DNA of 64,000 nucleotides from Cyanophora paradoxa (Eukaryota > Glaucocystophyceae > Cyanophorales > Cyanophoraceae). The notes under the pieces are model-generated. The model had not been told where the DNA came from, did no database searches, and saw nothing but the letters and a program-made list of their open reading frames with translations. The stretch lies in assembly GCA_004431415.1 (NCBI GenBank), contig QPMI01000091.1, forward strand, positions 1 to 64,000, read 5' to 3'. Position numbers and translations under genes: made by a program. This document shows, in pieces, positions 54,389-64,000 of the stretch; position 1 is the first letter of the stretch, and every line of letters begins with the position of its first letter.

Positions 54389-57300
54389 ATGCTATCCCTC
54401 GCAGTGCGTGAGTGCTATCTACGGGCTGCAACATCGCTGACAGCGCGCGGCGCAGCATTTCTGCTGGGGGCGGCCCGCGAGGCCTCTGCGGAAGTGGGCG
54501 GAGAGCTGCCGGACAGCGTTCGTGTGAAGTGCGTGCGGGTCGGAGGCAGGCGGTGGGCGCTGGTCGACGGCCCCGTGGTGCGCGCGTCGGTGCTCCGACT
54601 TCCGGCGCCACCGGTACCGGCTGCAGCTGCGGGCCCAGCTGTCGTCCGCTGGCCTCGCGTAGTGCTCGTCGCCGCGGACTCGGACGGCGCCGCCCCGGTC
54701 CGCCCCTGCGCCCGACGCGGCGCCTCCTCCTAGATCCGCCTGAGAGGCGGCGCAGCTGCAGGGCGCGGCGGGAGCGGGCGCGCTGGCTCGGCTCCGGCCC
54801 GGCCTCCTCCTCTTCGAGGCCGGGGCGCCGTCGGAACTCGCACAGGCCGCCGCCGCCGCCTGTCCCGCCGCCCTCGTCGCCGCCGACGTCCGGCCGGGCG
54901 CCCTCCGCCGCCTCGCATCCGCCACCGGCGCCCGCCCCGTCCCCTCCAGCGGTGCGCCTGAGTAGCGGGGCCCCTGGGGCGGCCGCGCCGTAGCGCTAAC
55001 GCCGGAGGATCAGAGGGCGCGACTGAGGGCTGCGTGGGCCGCTGCGCCGCCGCGGGGGTACTCCTGGAGGAGGAGGCCGCCCCGTCGTCCCGCGTGCGGC
55101 GGCGCCCCCTCCGGCTCCGGCCCCGCGCGCGCGCGGCTTAGCTGGGCATGCAGGCGGTGCTCTACGTGAGCGGGGCCCCGGGCGCCACCTGTCGCTCCAT
55201 TCTGGTGGGGTCGGCCGCCGGGGACGCCCCGCGCCTCGCTGCCGCGCTCCGAGTGCGCCCGCTGCTACTGCTGCTGCCGCCGCCGCCGGCGCCTCTCACC
55301 GCCGACAGGCCGCCCTGCGGGAGGCCCGCGGCGCCCGTGCCGAGGCCGCCCTCCTCGCCGCTCTCGGGGCGCGCCCCGCGCCCGCGCCGTCGCGCCGCCC
55401 TCGGTCCTCGGCCCCTGACCCCGGCCGCCCGCAGGCGCGCCCCCGCCCCGCGAGCCGTCCCCCGAATGACGACGAGGAGGAGGACGAAGGAGGGACGGCG
55501 GAGAAACCAGCCCAGCGCGAGCCCGAGCTGGGAGCCGGCGAGGCTCCCCCCGGCGGCCCCTGCTTCCGCGTCCTCTGCGCGAGCTACGCCCCGCCGACGT
55601 CCCGCGGGCGCGACGACTACTGCTGCGCTCCCCCCGAGATTCGGGACCTGCCGTGCGCGCGGGCCGCCTCTTGCCCCGCCGCCGCCGCCGCCGCCGCCGC
55701 CGCCCACCGGTACCGCCGGGCGGGCAGCCTCGACGAGGGGGAGGGCCCCGAGGGGACCCTCGCCTCGCTCCTTGCCGCCTGCTTCGACCCCGCCCGCCGC
55801 TGCCCCGCCCCCGGCTGTACCCTTCCGGTGCGTGCGGCTCCGCCCTGGTGCCTCTGCGCGAGGAGCTGGCCGCCGCTGACGGCGGAGGGGGCGGCAGGCG
55901 GGCGCTCACGTGCGCGTCTTCCTGCGCGGCGCCGGCGCCCTCGAGCTCCGCCTCCTCGGCGAGCCCGGCCCGCCGTCCGAGCCGGCCGCCGCCGCTGCCT
56001 GCGGCGTCGATGCCTGGGCCGAGCGCCGCGGGTGCTGCGGCCCGGCCCCCGCCGGCGCGCCCCGCGGGGCCTCTTTCACCTGCCGCCCTGTCCCTCCCGC
56101 TCGCCCGCCTGCTCCGCCTCGCGTTCGTGTCGGGGCCGCCGGCCCGGGCGCCTGCCCGGGCTCCCTCTTCCGCTCCCACGCGGTCTGCTTTGCCCCGCGG
56201 GGCCGCCCGGCCCCGTCGCCCGCCTCGAGTGGGCCCCCGCCGCCCGTTCGCCCTCGAGCTCGCCCCGGGCCCCCGCGCCGCCTGCTCGGAGGGCCCCGAG
56301 GCGGCCACGCCCTGCGCCCTCGACCACGAGCTCGCGAGCGCCCACGTGCGCCCGCCACGCCCGCCCGCCCGAACTGCTGCAGTCGGCTGCCTCTGATGGG
56401 CGCCGGCAGGCGGCGGCCGAGGAGCTCGCCGAGGGCGTGCGCGGGGTGCTGCGGGAGGCCTCCTCCGCCGCCGCCGCCGCGCGCCTCGCAGCCGAGCTCG
56501 AGGCCCGCCCGCCCTCCCCGCCTCCGCGCCGTGCGCGCCGGCTCGCTCAAGGGGCGCGAGACGCGCGCGCGCGGGCAGGGCGAGCACCGGGCCTTCCAGG
56601 CCTCCCTCCGGAGGACGGCGGCGCTGCTCGCCCTGCGCCCTGACAGGGAGGAGGCTGGCGCCGGGGCGGGGCTCGAGGCGCTGGACGAGCTGCGGGTGTC
56701 CCTCGCCGAGCGCGTCGCTCGCTGGAACACCGCCCTTCGCTCCGTGCGCCCGGAAGCCCCGCCCTTCCCGCCCGCCCCGCCCTCGTCTCCGCCCCCCTCA
56801 ACGCCGGCAGCTCTCGGAGGGGGCGGAAAGACCCCTAGACGGGTCGCCGGCCGCGGAGCAGGAGGCCCCGCAGCCGCCCGTGGCGGCGGCTTCGCGTCTG
56901 GACGCCGTGCTCTCCGACCTGGGCATGGGGCGGGGGCCGGGGCGGGGCGGGGGCGGCCTGCGGGGCGCCCGGGCGCTGGCGGAGCGCCTCGCGGGGGTGC
57001 GCGTGGGGGTGCCCCTGGAGGAGGCCCCGACCCGGCCCCCGCCGTCGCCCACGCCCTCGCCTCCGCCGCCTTCCGCGAGCGGCTGCGGCGCCTGCGGCCG
57101 GCGGGGCGGCGCCCCTCGAGGAGCTCGCGGGGCCCTGCGGCGCCCCCGCCTCCCACCTCCTCCACGCCTTCCGCGACCCCGCGGCGCCGAGTTCTCCGTG
57201 CCGCCCTCCCAGAGGCCACCGCCCCCGCCGGCGCCGCCGCTGAGGGCCGGCGGTCTCGCAGGTGGTGGCGATGTGCGCGCGGCAGTTCGCGGCGGCGCGG

Positions 57301-58615
57301 GCGCTCCTGCACCCCGGGGGCGAGGCGGCATTCCTGCGCTCCCTCGCGGGGAGCGGCCCCTGGCGCGCCCCCGCCGGCAAGAGCGGCGCCGCCTTCCGCG
57401 CCACCGCCGACGGCCGCCTCCTCCTCAAGGCCCTCCCCGCCGTGCGCGAGCCCGCCCGCCCGCCCGCGAGCCCGCCGGCCCGCCGCCGGCCCCCAACGTT
57501 AACGCCCCCGCGCTCAGGCCGAGTCCGACGACGAGGCCCTGGTGCGCTTCGCGGAGGCCTACTTCGCCCGCCTCCGCTCCGCCGCCGCCGCCGGGTCCGC
57601 CCGCGCCCCGCGCACCGCTGGGCCGCCGCGAGCGGGGCGTGGCGGGCGGCAGGAGGCGACGGCGCTGGTGCCGCTGCTGGGCCTCTTCGAGGTGGCATGG
57701 CGCGAGCCGGGCGGGGCCGGGGCCGGGCGGGCGGGCGGGGCGCTACGCGGTGGCGCCGAGCCTGCTGCACGGGGCCGCCTTCGCGCGCGTGTACGACCTG
57801 AAGGGCGTCCCCGGCTGCAGCGCCCGCGCGGGGCGGGACCCCGCGGGGGCCCTCCTCGACGAGGACCTCCGCCGCGGTGCCTGCCTCTCCCCTCCGGTCC
57901 CCTAGGCCTCCGCCCCCGCCCCCTCACCCGCCTCCCGCAGAGGCGCGCGCCGGCTCGGCCTGGGCCCGCTTCGGGTCGCCGAGGGGACCTGGGGCGCCTG
58001 GGGCGGCCCTGCGCGCCGACGCCGCCTTCCTCGCCTCCGCCGGCCTCGTCGACTACAGGCGCGCCCCGAGCCCCCGCCCCCTCTCCTTCTCGGGCGCCTC
58101 ACGGGACCCCCAGCCTGGTGGTGTGCGTGGACGAGCGCCGCCGCCGCTACGTCGTCGGCCTCGTCGGTGCCCCCGCCGCCCCCGCCCCCGCCCCCGCCCT
58201 GCCCCGGCCTCCCCGGCTGTGAGCTCGAGCGTCCGGCGGCAGACTACCTCCGCCGCTGGGGCCTCGCCGAGCGCATCGAGAGCCTCATCAAGACGCCCTT
58301 CGCCCCCGTCCGCCCCGCTCCCCCTCGAGATCTAGACTCATTGTTCCGCTCCTCCCCCGCTGACCCGCGGCGCAGGCGCGGCCGCCGTCGCCGCTGCCGG
58401 CGGGCCCCGCGGGGCCGACGGTGGAGGGCGGCCCGACCGTCATCAGCCCGCCCCTCTACGCCGCACGCCTCCTGCAGGGCGCGCCCCACTCCGTCGCGCC
58501 GGGCTTGGGCCCGCTCTGCCCCGCCCGCTCACCTTCCCGCCTCTTCGCAGCTGTCCTGACGCGCTACTTCGTCGGCGTTCCGTGCACCGAGGGGAACGCA
58601 GACCGCGTGTTTTGA
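54389..58615 (+). CDS. PIKfyve/FAB1-type phosphatidylinositol 3-phosphate 5-kinase, without FYVE domain
   Basis: Proposed start ATG 54389; splicing GTGC/GTGAGT to CAG gives MLSLAVHFLLGAA. DSVRVKCVRVGGRRWALVDG PVVRA corresponds to the FAB1 CCT entry motif, and PGLLLFEAGAPSELAQ with ALRRLASATGARPVP to the chaperonin-like domain. AVLYVSGAPGATCRSILVGS and LASLLAACFDPARRCPAPGC fit the cysteine-rich region. The kinase shows GKSGAAFRATADGRLLLKAL, EALVRFAEAYFARLR, TALVPLLGLFEV, RVYDLKG, VDY/SLVVCVDERRRRYVVG, LVDYLRRWGLAERIESLIK and PTVISPPLYAARLLQ AVLTRYFVGVP. DYS and VDY motifs are restored only if introns with GC donors are used. No FYVE zinc finger is visible upstream. Confidence 0.75.
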
Positions 58616-58776
58616 GTCATCTCTCAAACCTCTTTTGATTTTCGCAATGAACCTCGGATCGGGAACAGCTCCCCTAGCCTTCCCTCGGGGCCTTCTGGCT
58701 TTGGGCCACTTCACAGTTAGTTCCGCTCATGATGAGTTTCATCAGGTGTTCGCATTTGTTCCACGAGCTCAGCACT
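58616..58776. other. Transition between GC-rich host gene and AT-rich element
   Basis: No gene seen. Composition drops from GC-rich to AT-rich within this stretch. No terminal inverted repeat or target-site duplication can be recognised because only one end of the element is in the window. Confidence 0.45.
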
Positions 58777-59160
58777 GCGCCGTGTCTCCAAAAAAATACC
58801 CGCGAAAAAATCAAAAACAAATCAGAAAACAAACCATTCCCAGTAACCCAATCTTGAATATCAGTAAATCTCAGTAAGCCTCAGTAACCAAAATTGAATT
58901 AATCGAAGTTATATCATAATCTCGATTAATTATATCTTATCGAAGTTATATCTTTTTTATGCGCCGTGTCTCCAAAACAATTCCCAAGAAAAACAAACCA
59001 TTCACAGTAACCCAATTCCAAATCTCACTAAATCTCAGTAAGCCTCAGTAACAAAAATCGAATTAATCGAAGTTATATCTTAAATCTTATTTATCGAAGT
59101 TATATCATAATCTCGATTAATTATATTTAATCGAAGTTATATCCTTTTTATCCGCCGTGT
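58777..59160 (+). repeat. Tandem ~185-bp repeats with five ATCGAAGTTATATC iterons
   Basis: GCGCCGTGTCTCCA starts at 58777 and 58961, and a third truncated start, CCGCCGTGTCTCCC, lies at 59152. Units of 184 and about 191 bp share CAAACCATTC, CAGTAACCCAAT and CTCAGTAAGCCTCAGTAAC. The 14-mer ATCGAAGTTATATC occurs at 58902, 58939, 59066, 59093 and 59130, alternating with TCTCGATTAATTATAT. The repeats lie just beyond the 3' end of the integrase gene, where an element terminus, origin or regulatory region would be expected. Confidence 0.9.
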
Positions 59161-59170
59161 CTCCCATGAT

Positions 59171-60231
59171 TTAGCGTTTGGTTAAACCACTTCTCAAATT
59201 GTATCTTCTCCTTACAACATTACTTCGATTGGGTTTTATGCCTTCCTTTGCTACCAATCGATTCACTTTATTCGTTTTATTAACCTGCTGAATTCGTTTT
59301 TGTGATGGGATCTTAATGATATCATCTTTATTCACCTTTTGCAATTCTTGTTTCTTAAATCTCCTCTTCACTTCTTTTGTTTCCTCACCATCATTATCTT
59401 CAAGGACTTTGAAACGATTCCTATCAGCCTTTGCAACAGTGTAGACCTTTTGACTGAATTGCGCACCTTCTTTTTCAAATAATCCCTTTGGTTGCAAAAC
59501 TCGAACTGTGTCTCCTGGTTTCACTTGATTAGTATCAGCCTCCTTTACACGATTGTTGTGAACAGTATCCCTCATGTAAATAAATAACTGTTTATCTTCA
59601 TTTGTATACACTGCATTCGGTGAGTCATTTTTCAATGCCGAATGGGGACTGCTATTATACAAGTCAATTACATCACTAAGTAGATCGATCCATTTCGTGG
59701 TTCCTTTGCTGTCATCGTTTTCCTGAGATATTGTTTGAAAGTCCTAGTGAACCTATCAATTATCCCCAGTTTATCTCCTACTGTGATGTGGTCATCCTTT
59801 GCCACATCTGTGTAAAGCATTACACCATGTTCACTGCACCAATTTCGGTATACTGCCTGGGAAAACTCATTATCCCCAGAGAGAGCATTAACTTTGCCTG
59901 CATCTTGCTTGAACCTATTTAAAATGTTCGGGATCTCACTGCTGTTTTTAAAAGGATAAACAAATCCTTTGCGACTAAGTATGTCTACGAAACTGAGCAT
60001 TTTGAAAATGCCATTGTTGGCAGTCTGAAACCCTCTGAAATATGTTATATCGATTTGAAACGATCTAGGCTTTGCTACTATGCGAAGAAACGATTTGGGT
60101 TTCCTTGGTTTCTTGTAGATTTGCTGGAGTTCTGAATTTTTGAATTTCTTTTTCAACTCTTTCTCATCAAAACTCACCTTTTCATTAATAAGTTTCTGCC
60201 TATACTTCTTGAATGATAATACACTATCCAT
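59171..60231 (-). pseudogene. Retroviral-type (rve) integrase of a Polinton/virus-like element, one frameshift
   Basis: ATG 60231 begins MDSVLSFKKYRQKLINEKVS. The core domain carries FQIDITYF (Asp61), LSGDNEF (Asp120) and LGIIDRFTRTFKQYL (Asp159). The spacing fits D,D(~35)E integrases, but the third position is Asp. The frame is lost at AGGAAAACG near 59709-59715. The other frame continues with WIDLLSDVIDLYNSSPHSAL, an SH3-like C-terminal domain (VKPGDTVRVLQPKGLF) and a basic tail ending RRYNLRSGLTKR, TAA at 59171. A one-base loss in the A-run is the simplest cause; -1 frameshifting is the alternative. No N-terminal HHCC zinc finger is visible. Its ATG overlaps the helicase stop as TAATG. Confidence 0.8.
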
Positions 60232-61763
60232 TATTGGGCGGCACAGTTACACTTAATATGAGATAGGAAACAATTTTTGGTAATATGAGCCACAGCATTA
60301 TTGATTCGATCTACCGAGATATCTTCGAAGTCCATGGCATTGTAGCATCGCAGGCAATGCCCATACTGCTTCCCATATCGCTGCTTGATCCAGTCCCATG
60401 TGATGTAATCATGCTCATCGAATTGTCTATTTGCTGCTCGGTCCTGATCCTTGTAAGTCGATATCTTCTCGTTATTCTCTCTCTTCCACACTTTCCAGTG
60501 AGCCATTTCGAAATTATCATGGTAAATAACAACATCATCCAGCCTTGTGGTTCGAGTGAGAGCAACATAGAGCCACTTCTTTGAAACAAATGGCGCCCCA
60601 GTTTCAAACACGACTACCCTGTTCCCTTTGCAGCGAATCGTATCACCTTGAACAACATGGCAGGTGTTTGCATAAGCCAGGGCGAAATGTTTGACTGCAT
60701 CCCTGCTGAGAACGATCTCATCTTTCTTGTTGGCAATGTCAGCAATAATGAAACTGTCCTTTGAGAGCTTGACAATCTTGTAGACAAATCCATTATGAAC
60801 TATTTTTCCGCCCTTTGCAATACGAGTCTTTGCAACAACTTTGATGCCGCCAGCATAAATGGAAACATTATCCCCGTAGTTCATTTTGTGAAGGGCTAGG
60901 TTCACCTCTGCACCCTTGCGGTTTGTGTAAACAATGCCAATATCAGTCTTTTCCAATTCGTCCACAACCTTGAACCCATACTTTGCAAGGACCTCACTTA
61001 CACTCAAACCTTTCTCGAATAAATCAATTCGAATTTGCTCAACCTTCCTGCGATCTTCCTCAGTCTCATGTCGCTTGTTCACTTGGAGTAACAATTCGTT
61101 GGGGAACAGGCGATGGAGGATATCGAGGTAATACTCATCTTGGTCAACACTCATATCTTGGATGGGTGGGTTTTGGTACGGGTCCCCTGTGGCGATGTAT
61201 ACCTTATCTGGGAACTGCTCATTCATGATGTGGTCCAAGGCTGCCAGTTCCCCAATCTTAAACTGACAGATCTCATCAATAACAATGCAATCAAATTCTA
61301 CCAAACCAGAGGCATTTCCTCCTACAATTTCATCCATGTTTGACTCATCAATTTTAAGGTGAAGGGCATCATAGATTGTCTTCACATTTTTCAATCCTTG
61401 CTCTTTCATTTCTTTCACTCGCTTGTTGGTTGGAACAATGTAGAGGGGATTTCTGAAACGCTTTCCATATTCAACTGTCATGTGAGTCTTTCCCACTCCC
61501 GGAACTGATCCGAGAAGAACCCATCGTTTTTGTGTAGCCAGCAAATCACAAATCGCGGTTGTGTCATACTCATCAACCACAGAGTGTTTGGTATAACTGT
61601 AGTTCTCGATTTTCACAAAGTCAGTCGCTCTCTCAAACTTTCCGTAACGAATTCGTTTTGCCTCGAGGTCTTTCTTCTCACCTGAAAACTTTTTAGAAAA
61701 ATTGGGGCAGCATTTCACACTGAATTTTCCAATATTCTCAAAGGCATTGCGATCGAATGACAC
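60231..61763 (-). CDS. SF1 helicase with C-terminal HNH-like motif, downstream part of a polymerase-helicase fusion
   Basis: Open for 510 codons. Walker A GSVPGVGKT (residues 85-93), Walker B CIVIDEICQF (Asp-Glu 163-164), motif III ATGDPYQNPP, a motif IV/V region VYTNRKGAEVN and YANTCHVVQGDT, and motif VI KKWLYVALTRTTRLDDVVIY define a Pif1/RecD/UvrD-type SF1 helicase. The last 45 residues carry C-x2-C (470/473), ISVDRINNAV and HITKNCFLSHIKCN (His493, Cys498, His502, Cys505), an HNH-like zinc nuclease motif. The N-terminal SFDRNAFENIGKFSVKCCPN is the in-phase continuation of the upstream polymerase frame after a one-base shift near 61780, so the Met is probably not a native start. It is the only long intact frame of the right element. 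Confidence 0.82.
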   Translation of the reverse strand: MSFDRNAFENIGKFSVKCCPNFSKKFSGEKKDLEAKRIRYGKFERATDFVKIENYSYTKHSVVDEYDTTAICDLLATQKRWVLLGSVPGVGKTHMTVEYGKRFRNPLYIVPTNKRVKEMKEQGLKNVKTIYDALHLKIDESNMDEIVGGNASGLVEFDCIVIDEICQFKIGELAALDHIMNEQFPDKVYIATGDPYQNPPIQDMSVDQDEYYLDILHRLFPNELLLQVNKRHETEEDRRKVEQIRIDLFEKGLSVSEVLAKYGFKVVDELEKTDIGIVYTNRKGAEVNLALHKMNYGDNVSIYAGGIKVVAKTRIAKGGKIVHNGFVYKIVKLSKDSFIIADIANKKDEIVLSRDAVKHFALAYANTCHVVQGDTIRCKGNRVVVFETGAPFVSKKWLYVALTRTTRLDDVVIYHDNFEMAHWKVWKRENNEKISTYKDQDRAANRQFDEHDYITWDWIKQRYGKQYGHCLRCYNAMDFEDISVDRINNAVAHITKNCFLSHIKCNCAAQ

Positions 61764-63996
61764 TGGGGCAATGGTTCATAAGCGATCCCATAAACACAAT
61801 CGGTGTTCAAAGCGAGTGGTCGGATTTGCTGTTTAGCGAGTTCGACACACTTCTCATACATACACATCCTCATAATTGACAAGAGGGTAGTGTACAATGG
61901 CATGAAGCCATCAATGAGCTGCTTTTCTGCTACCTGATTGACATAGTAGATATGGGTTCGGTCATCTCTTCCTCACACAGAACGAACTCTGTCTCCTCAT
62001 AAGTGGCAAGAGTCTCACCAAAGAGGTAAATCTTAACCTCCCCTCCGTTCTGTTTCTGGAACTCGATCGCATCGTCTCTGTTGTGGAAAATGGTGGTTTT
62101 CACTCTGCTATTTCGTTGCTTTCCAGTTTGCCCAATCGCACTCACTAAGATCTGCTTCTTATCAACAGGATCGAGGTCGCTATCTAAGATTCGAGCAACT
62201 GTGTTGCCTGCAAGGTTGGGAATGAGTTTGTAAGGTCGCAGAACCGCTTTGATGGAGATGTCATCCTTGAAATCCTCGAAATGCTTTTTGAGAACCAAAC
62301 CAGGAACGACATTGTACTTGGAATCAATGATCATCCTCTTGTATCTGTTGTAGGTGTTTGCTTCGTACTCCTTTCCGTTCTTGTCTTTGGCTTTGAAAAA
62401 GTATTTGTCGTCCAGTTTCACGTAATAGAAGCTGTATTCCTCGATTTGCTCTGCATCTGTGATTGTCACACTCTTGAAGACATCGAACTTGCTGAGAACA
62501 GGAACGAATTTGATCATCAAGGCTACAATGTAAGGGTATGCTTTGCACATATCGAACTCGTAAATATCTGTGTTATAGCGAATTTCATCAAAGGTCTCCT
62601 CATCCACATCAAAGAGACCACGAAGGCAGTCTGCACTCCATTCTTGAATGCATTTATGGTTTGCTCATTGTAAGTACTCTTGTTGGAAGTGTTGATTAGA
62701 GACCTATACATATCCAGATTTAGTTTCTCGAATTTATCTCTGTACTCAGCATTCTTGAAGCTAATCTCGAAAGCTGTTTCTACATCTGTATCGTTACCAG
62801 GTGGGGTCACGACAACATCCTTATCGTCAATAGTGAAACGAATATGGGTTGCCTTTCCGATTTGGGAGAACCCAGGTTGGACCTGATAATTATGCACCAC
62901 AATGAACTCTCTGAGTAGCTCATCCAGTGAACCACCATAGCAGATTCGAATGCTCGATTGGTTCTTTGGATTGTCAGACCTGACAATTCTCAGAATGTCA
63001 TCGGGATTTGTGGCAAACTCCTTGAACCTTCTTTGCTTTATAATCTTGTAACGAGAACTGAGTGGAACATTGGTATCTTTTGGCTTGGAGCCATTGAAGG
63101 ACTGTGTGAGAGCCTTAATATTGTGATTTAACAAATACATGTGACCATTCTCAATCTTCACATATGCAACAGAAGGGTCAAGTGTGTGTTCCTGGTCTTG
63201 GGCAGGAAAGTCAGTTCAGGGACAGGGGTCCTGTCGTCCTTTCCAATTGTAACCATGCCTAGGCGCAGTGGGTCAAGAACCTTCTCCGAAATGGACTTGA
63301 AAGAAATGCCCCAATCATCTCCTTCAACAGGGTCTCGCCCATTCACCATCTTAAACAGTCCGTTGTAAGACCAATCGATGCGCTTGTATTTCCCTTTGGT
63401 CTTAGCCTTCTCAAATGCTCCTCCAAACCATTTGATGAGGACATCAAAGACACACTTCCCAACCTTGAATGAGTCACCTTTTAAGAACATTTCCTTGAAT
63501 GTGGTGGCTTGGGGTTCCCTTCGTTTTAATGAAATTCGAAATAATCATGGGAGCGTTTGTATTGTCTCTGAGAACTTGTTCATTTCTTGGGATGTATTCT
63601 TCATTATCTGTCGTGATGACTCTTTCAATTGTCATAATATCGGGGTAGGTATCTTGCTCAATTAGTTTTAGGTAGCGGAAATCTTGATTGGTCGAGTTAA
63701 ACTCGATGACTGCTGCAATAAATTCAGCAATGACGGTCCCTCAACACATGGAACGTATTGAACGTGGATTGAACCAGACCAAGAGCATTCAGAAAAGCTG
63801 CCTTGGTACACTGGATACCAAAGGGGCGATTGTTCCGAAGCCTCTTCGATTCGATGTAGGTCACACCATTCTCAGTGACCCTGTTCGCGTTTGCGGGAGC
63901 CTGTTCTCCCTCTTGCAACTCACGGAAGAGTCTCACATTCAGAGTGACCATGTTTCCAGGTGAGTTTTCAACAAACTCACGAAGGTTAGCCATCAA
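61764..63996 (-). pseudogene. Family B DNA polymerase (Polinton/virus-like), broken by several frameshifts
   Basis: Read leftward from 63996 the frames give FRELQEGEQAPANANRV, FIAAVIEFNSTNQDFRYLKL, FDVLIKWFGGAFEKAKTKGK, ENGHMYLLNHNIKALTQSFN and GSLDELLREFIVVHNYQVQP. Then come polymerase motif A, EFDMCKAYPYIVALM (about 62510-62555), and a motif-B-like KKQILVSAIGQTGKQRNSRV (about 62095-62155). Before motif C lies AEKQLIDGFMPLYTTLLSIM; motif C itself reads LALNTDCVYG (about 61785-61815). This order is family B; the xTD form of motif C with Asn in place of the first Asp is recorded as seen. Six frame changes (near 63740, 63495, 63165, 62610, 61945 and 61780) break the gene. The N-terminal part continues beyond the window. 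It runs directly into the helicase. Confidence 0.72.
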
Positions 63997-64000
63997 TTGC

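Noticed and set aside
59700-59720. Programmed -1 frameshift as the certain explanation of the integrase break
   Set aside because: The slip site AGGAAAACG is not a standard X XXY YYZ heptamer and several other frame breaks occur nearby, so simple decay or read error is more likely.
59171-60231. LTR retrotransposon integrase
   Set aside because: No reverse transcriptase, RNase H, gag or LTR is seen; the neighbours are a DNA polymerase B and a helicase, as in Polinton-like elements.

Overview
The window is nuclear DNA of a eukaryote. Its middle (about 12.4-58.6 kb) is very GC-rich and packed with intron-bearing genes for eukaryotic housekeeping functions. I recognise cytosolic glutamyl-tRNA synthetase, Integrator subunit 7, ATG5, a WDR5-type WD40 protein, the nucleoporin SEH1, a HINT/HIT protein, a PIKfyve/FAB1-type lipid kinase, endonuclease III, a multi-BRCT protein, a bZIP factor, an F-box protein and a tRNA-Leu. 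Introns are short and almost pure G/C, most donors are GTGCG or GTGAG, and a CTGAC/CTGAG branch-like motif sits just before the AG. Together with a bacterial-type YacP-like NYN protein and transit-peptide-like leaders, this suggests a plastid-bearing protist such as a haptophyte or pelagophyte. The lineage cannot be fixed from this sequence alone.

Left flank (1 to about 11.4 kb). This part is less GC-rich and carries phage- or virus-like structural genes: coiled-coil proteins, a hydrophobic protein, a tail-fibre-like protein, a fibre tip with an S74 intramolecular chaperone, a minus-strand fibronectin-III plus glycine-rich adhesin, two paralogous proteins in tandem, and an HNH endonuclease. 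Nearly all except the HNH gene are broken by single-base frame changes. Cellular exons a few kb away can be spliced in frame without any repair. I read this as a decaying endogenous viral element. It is followed by three copies of a dispersed repeat ending in a 7-bp tandem array (ACTTGGG).

Middle (12.5-58.6 kb). From 18 to 50 kb the genes alternate strand almost strictly, giving repeated head-to-head pairs with 200-500 bp between start codons and tail-to-tail pairs. In order: coiled-coil protein (-), His-rich NTF2-like protein (-), F-box (+), tRNA-Leu (+), endonuclease III (+), acidic protein (-), bZIP (+), INTS7 (-), small protein (+), GluRS (-), MED20-like (+), NYN (-), ATG5 (+), WDR5 (-), multi-BRCT (+), GST-N/glutaredoxin-like (-), SEH1 (-), HINT (-), FAB1-like kinase (+). 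Intergenic islands at 11.4-12.4, 15.9-16.5, 30.5-31.2 and 50.3-51.1 kb are unusually dense in short palindromes.

Right flank (about 58.7-64 kb, running off the end). The sequence turns abruptly AT-rich. It holds a second viral or Polinton-like element on the minus strand: a family B DNA polymerase joined to an SF1 helicase with a C-terminal HNH-like motif, then an rve integrase. Its outer edge carries two ~185-bp tandem repeats containing five copies of a 14-bp motif. The polymerase and integrase frames are broken; the helicase frame is open for 510 codons. The polymerase-helicase-nuclease architecture, the D,D,D integrase triad and the TAATG stop-start overlap between helicase and integrase are the most unusual items in the window.
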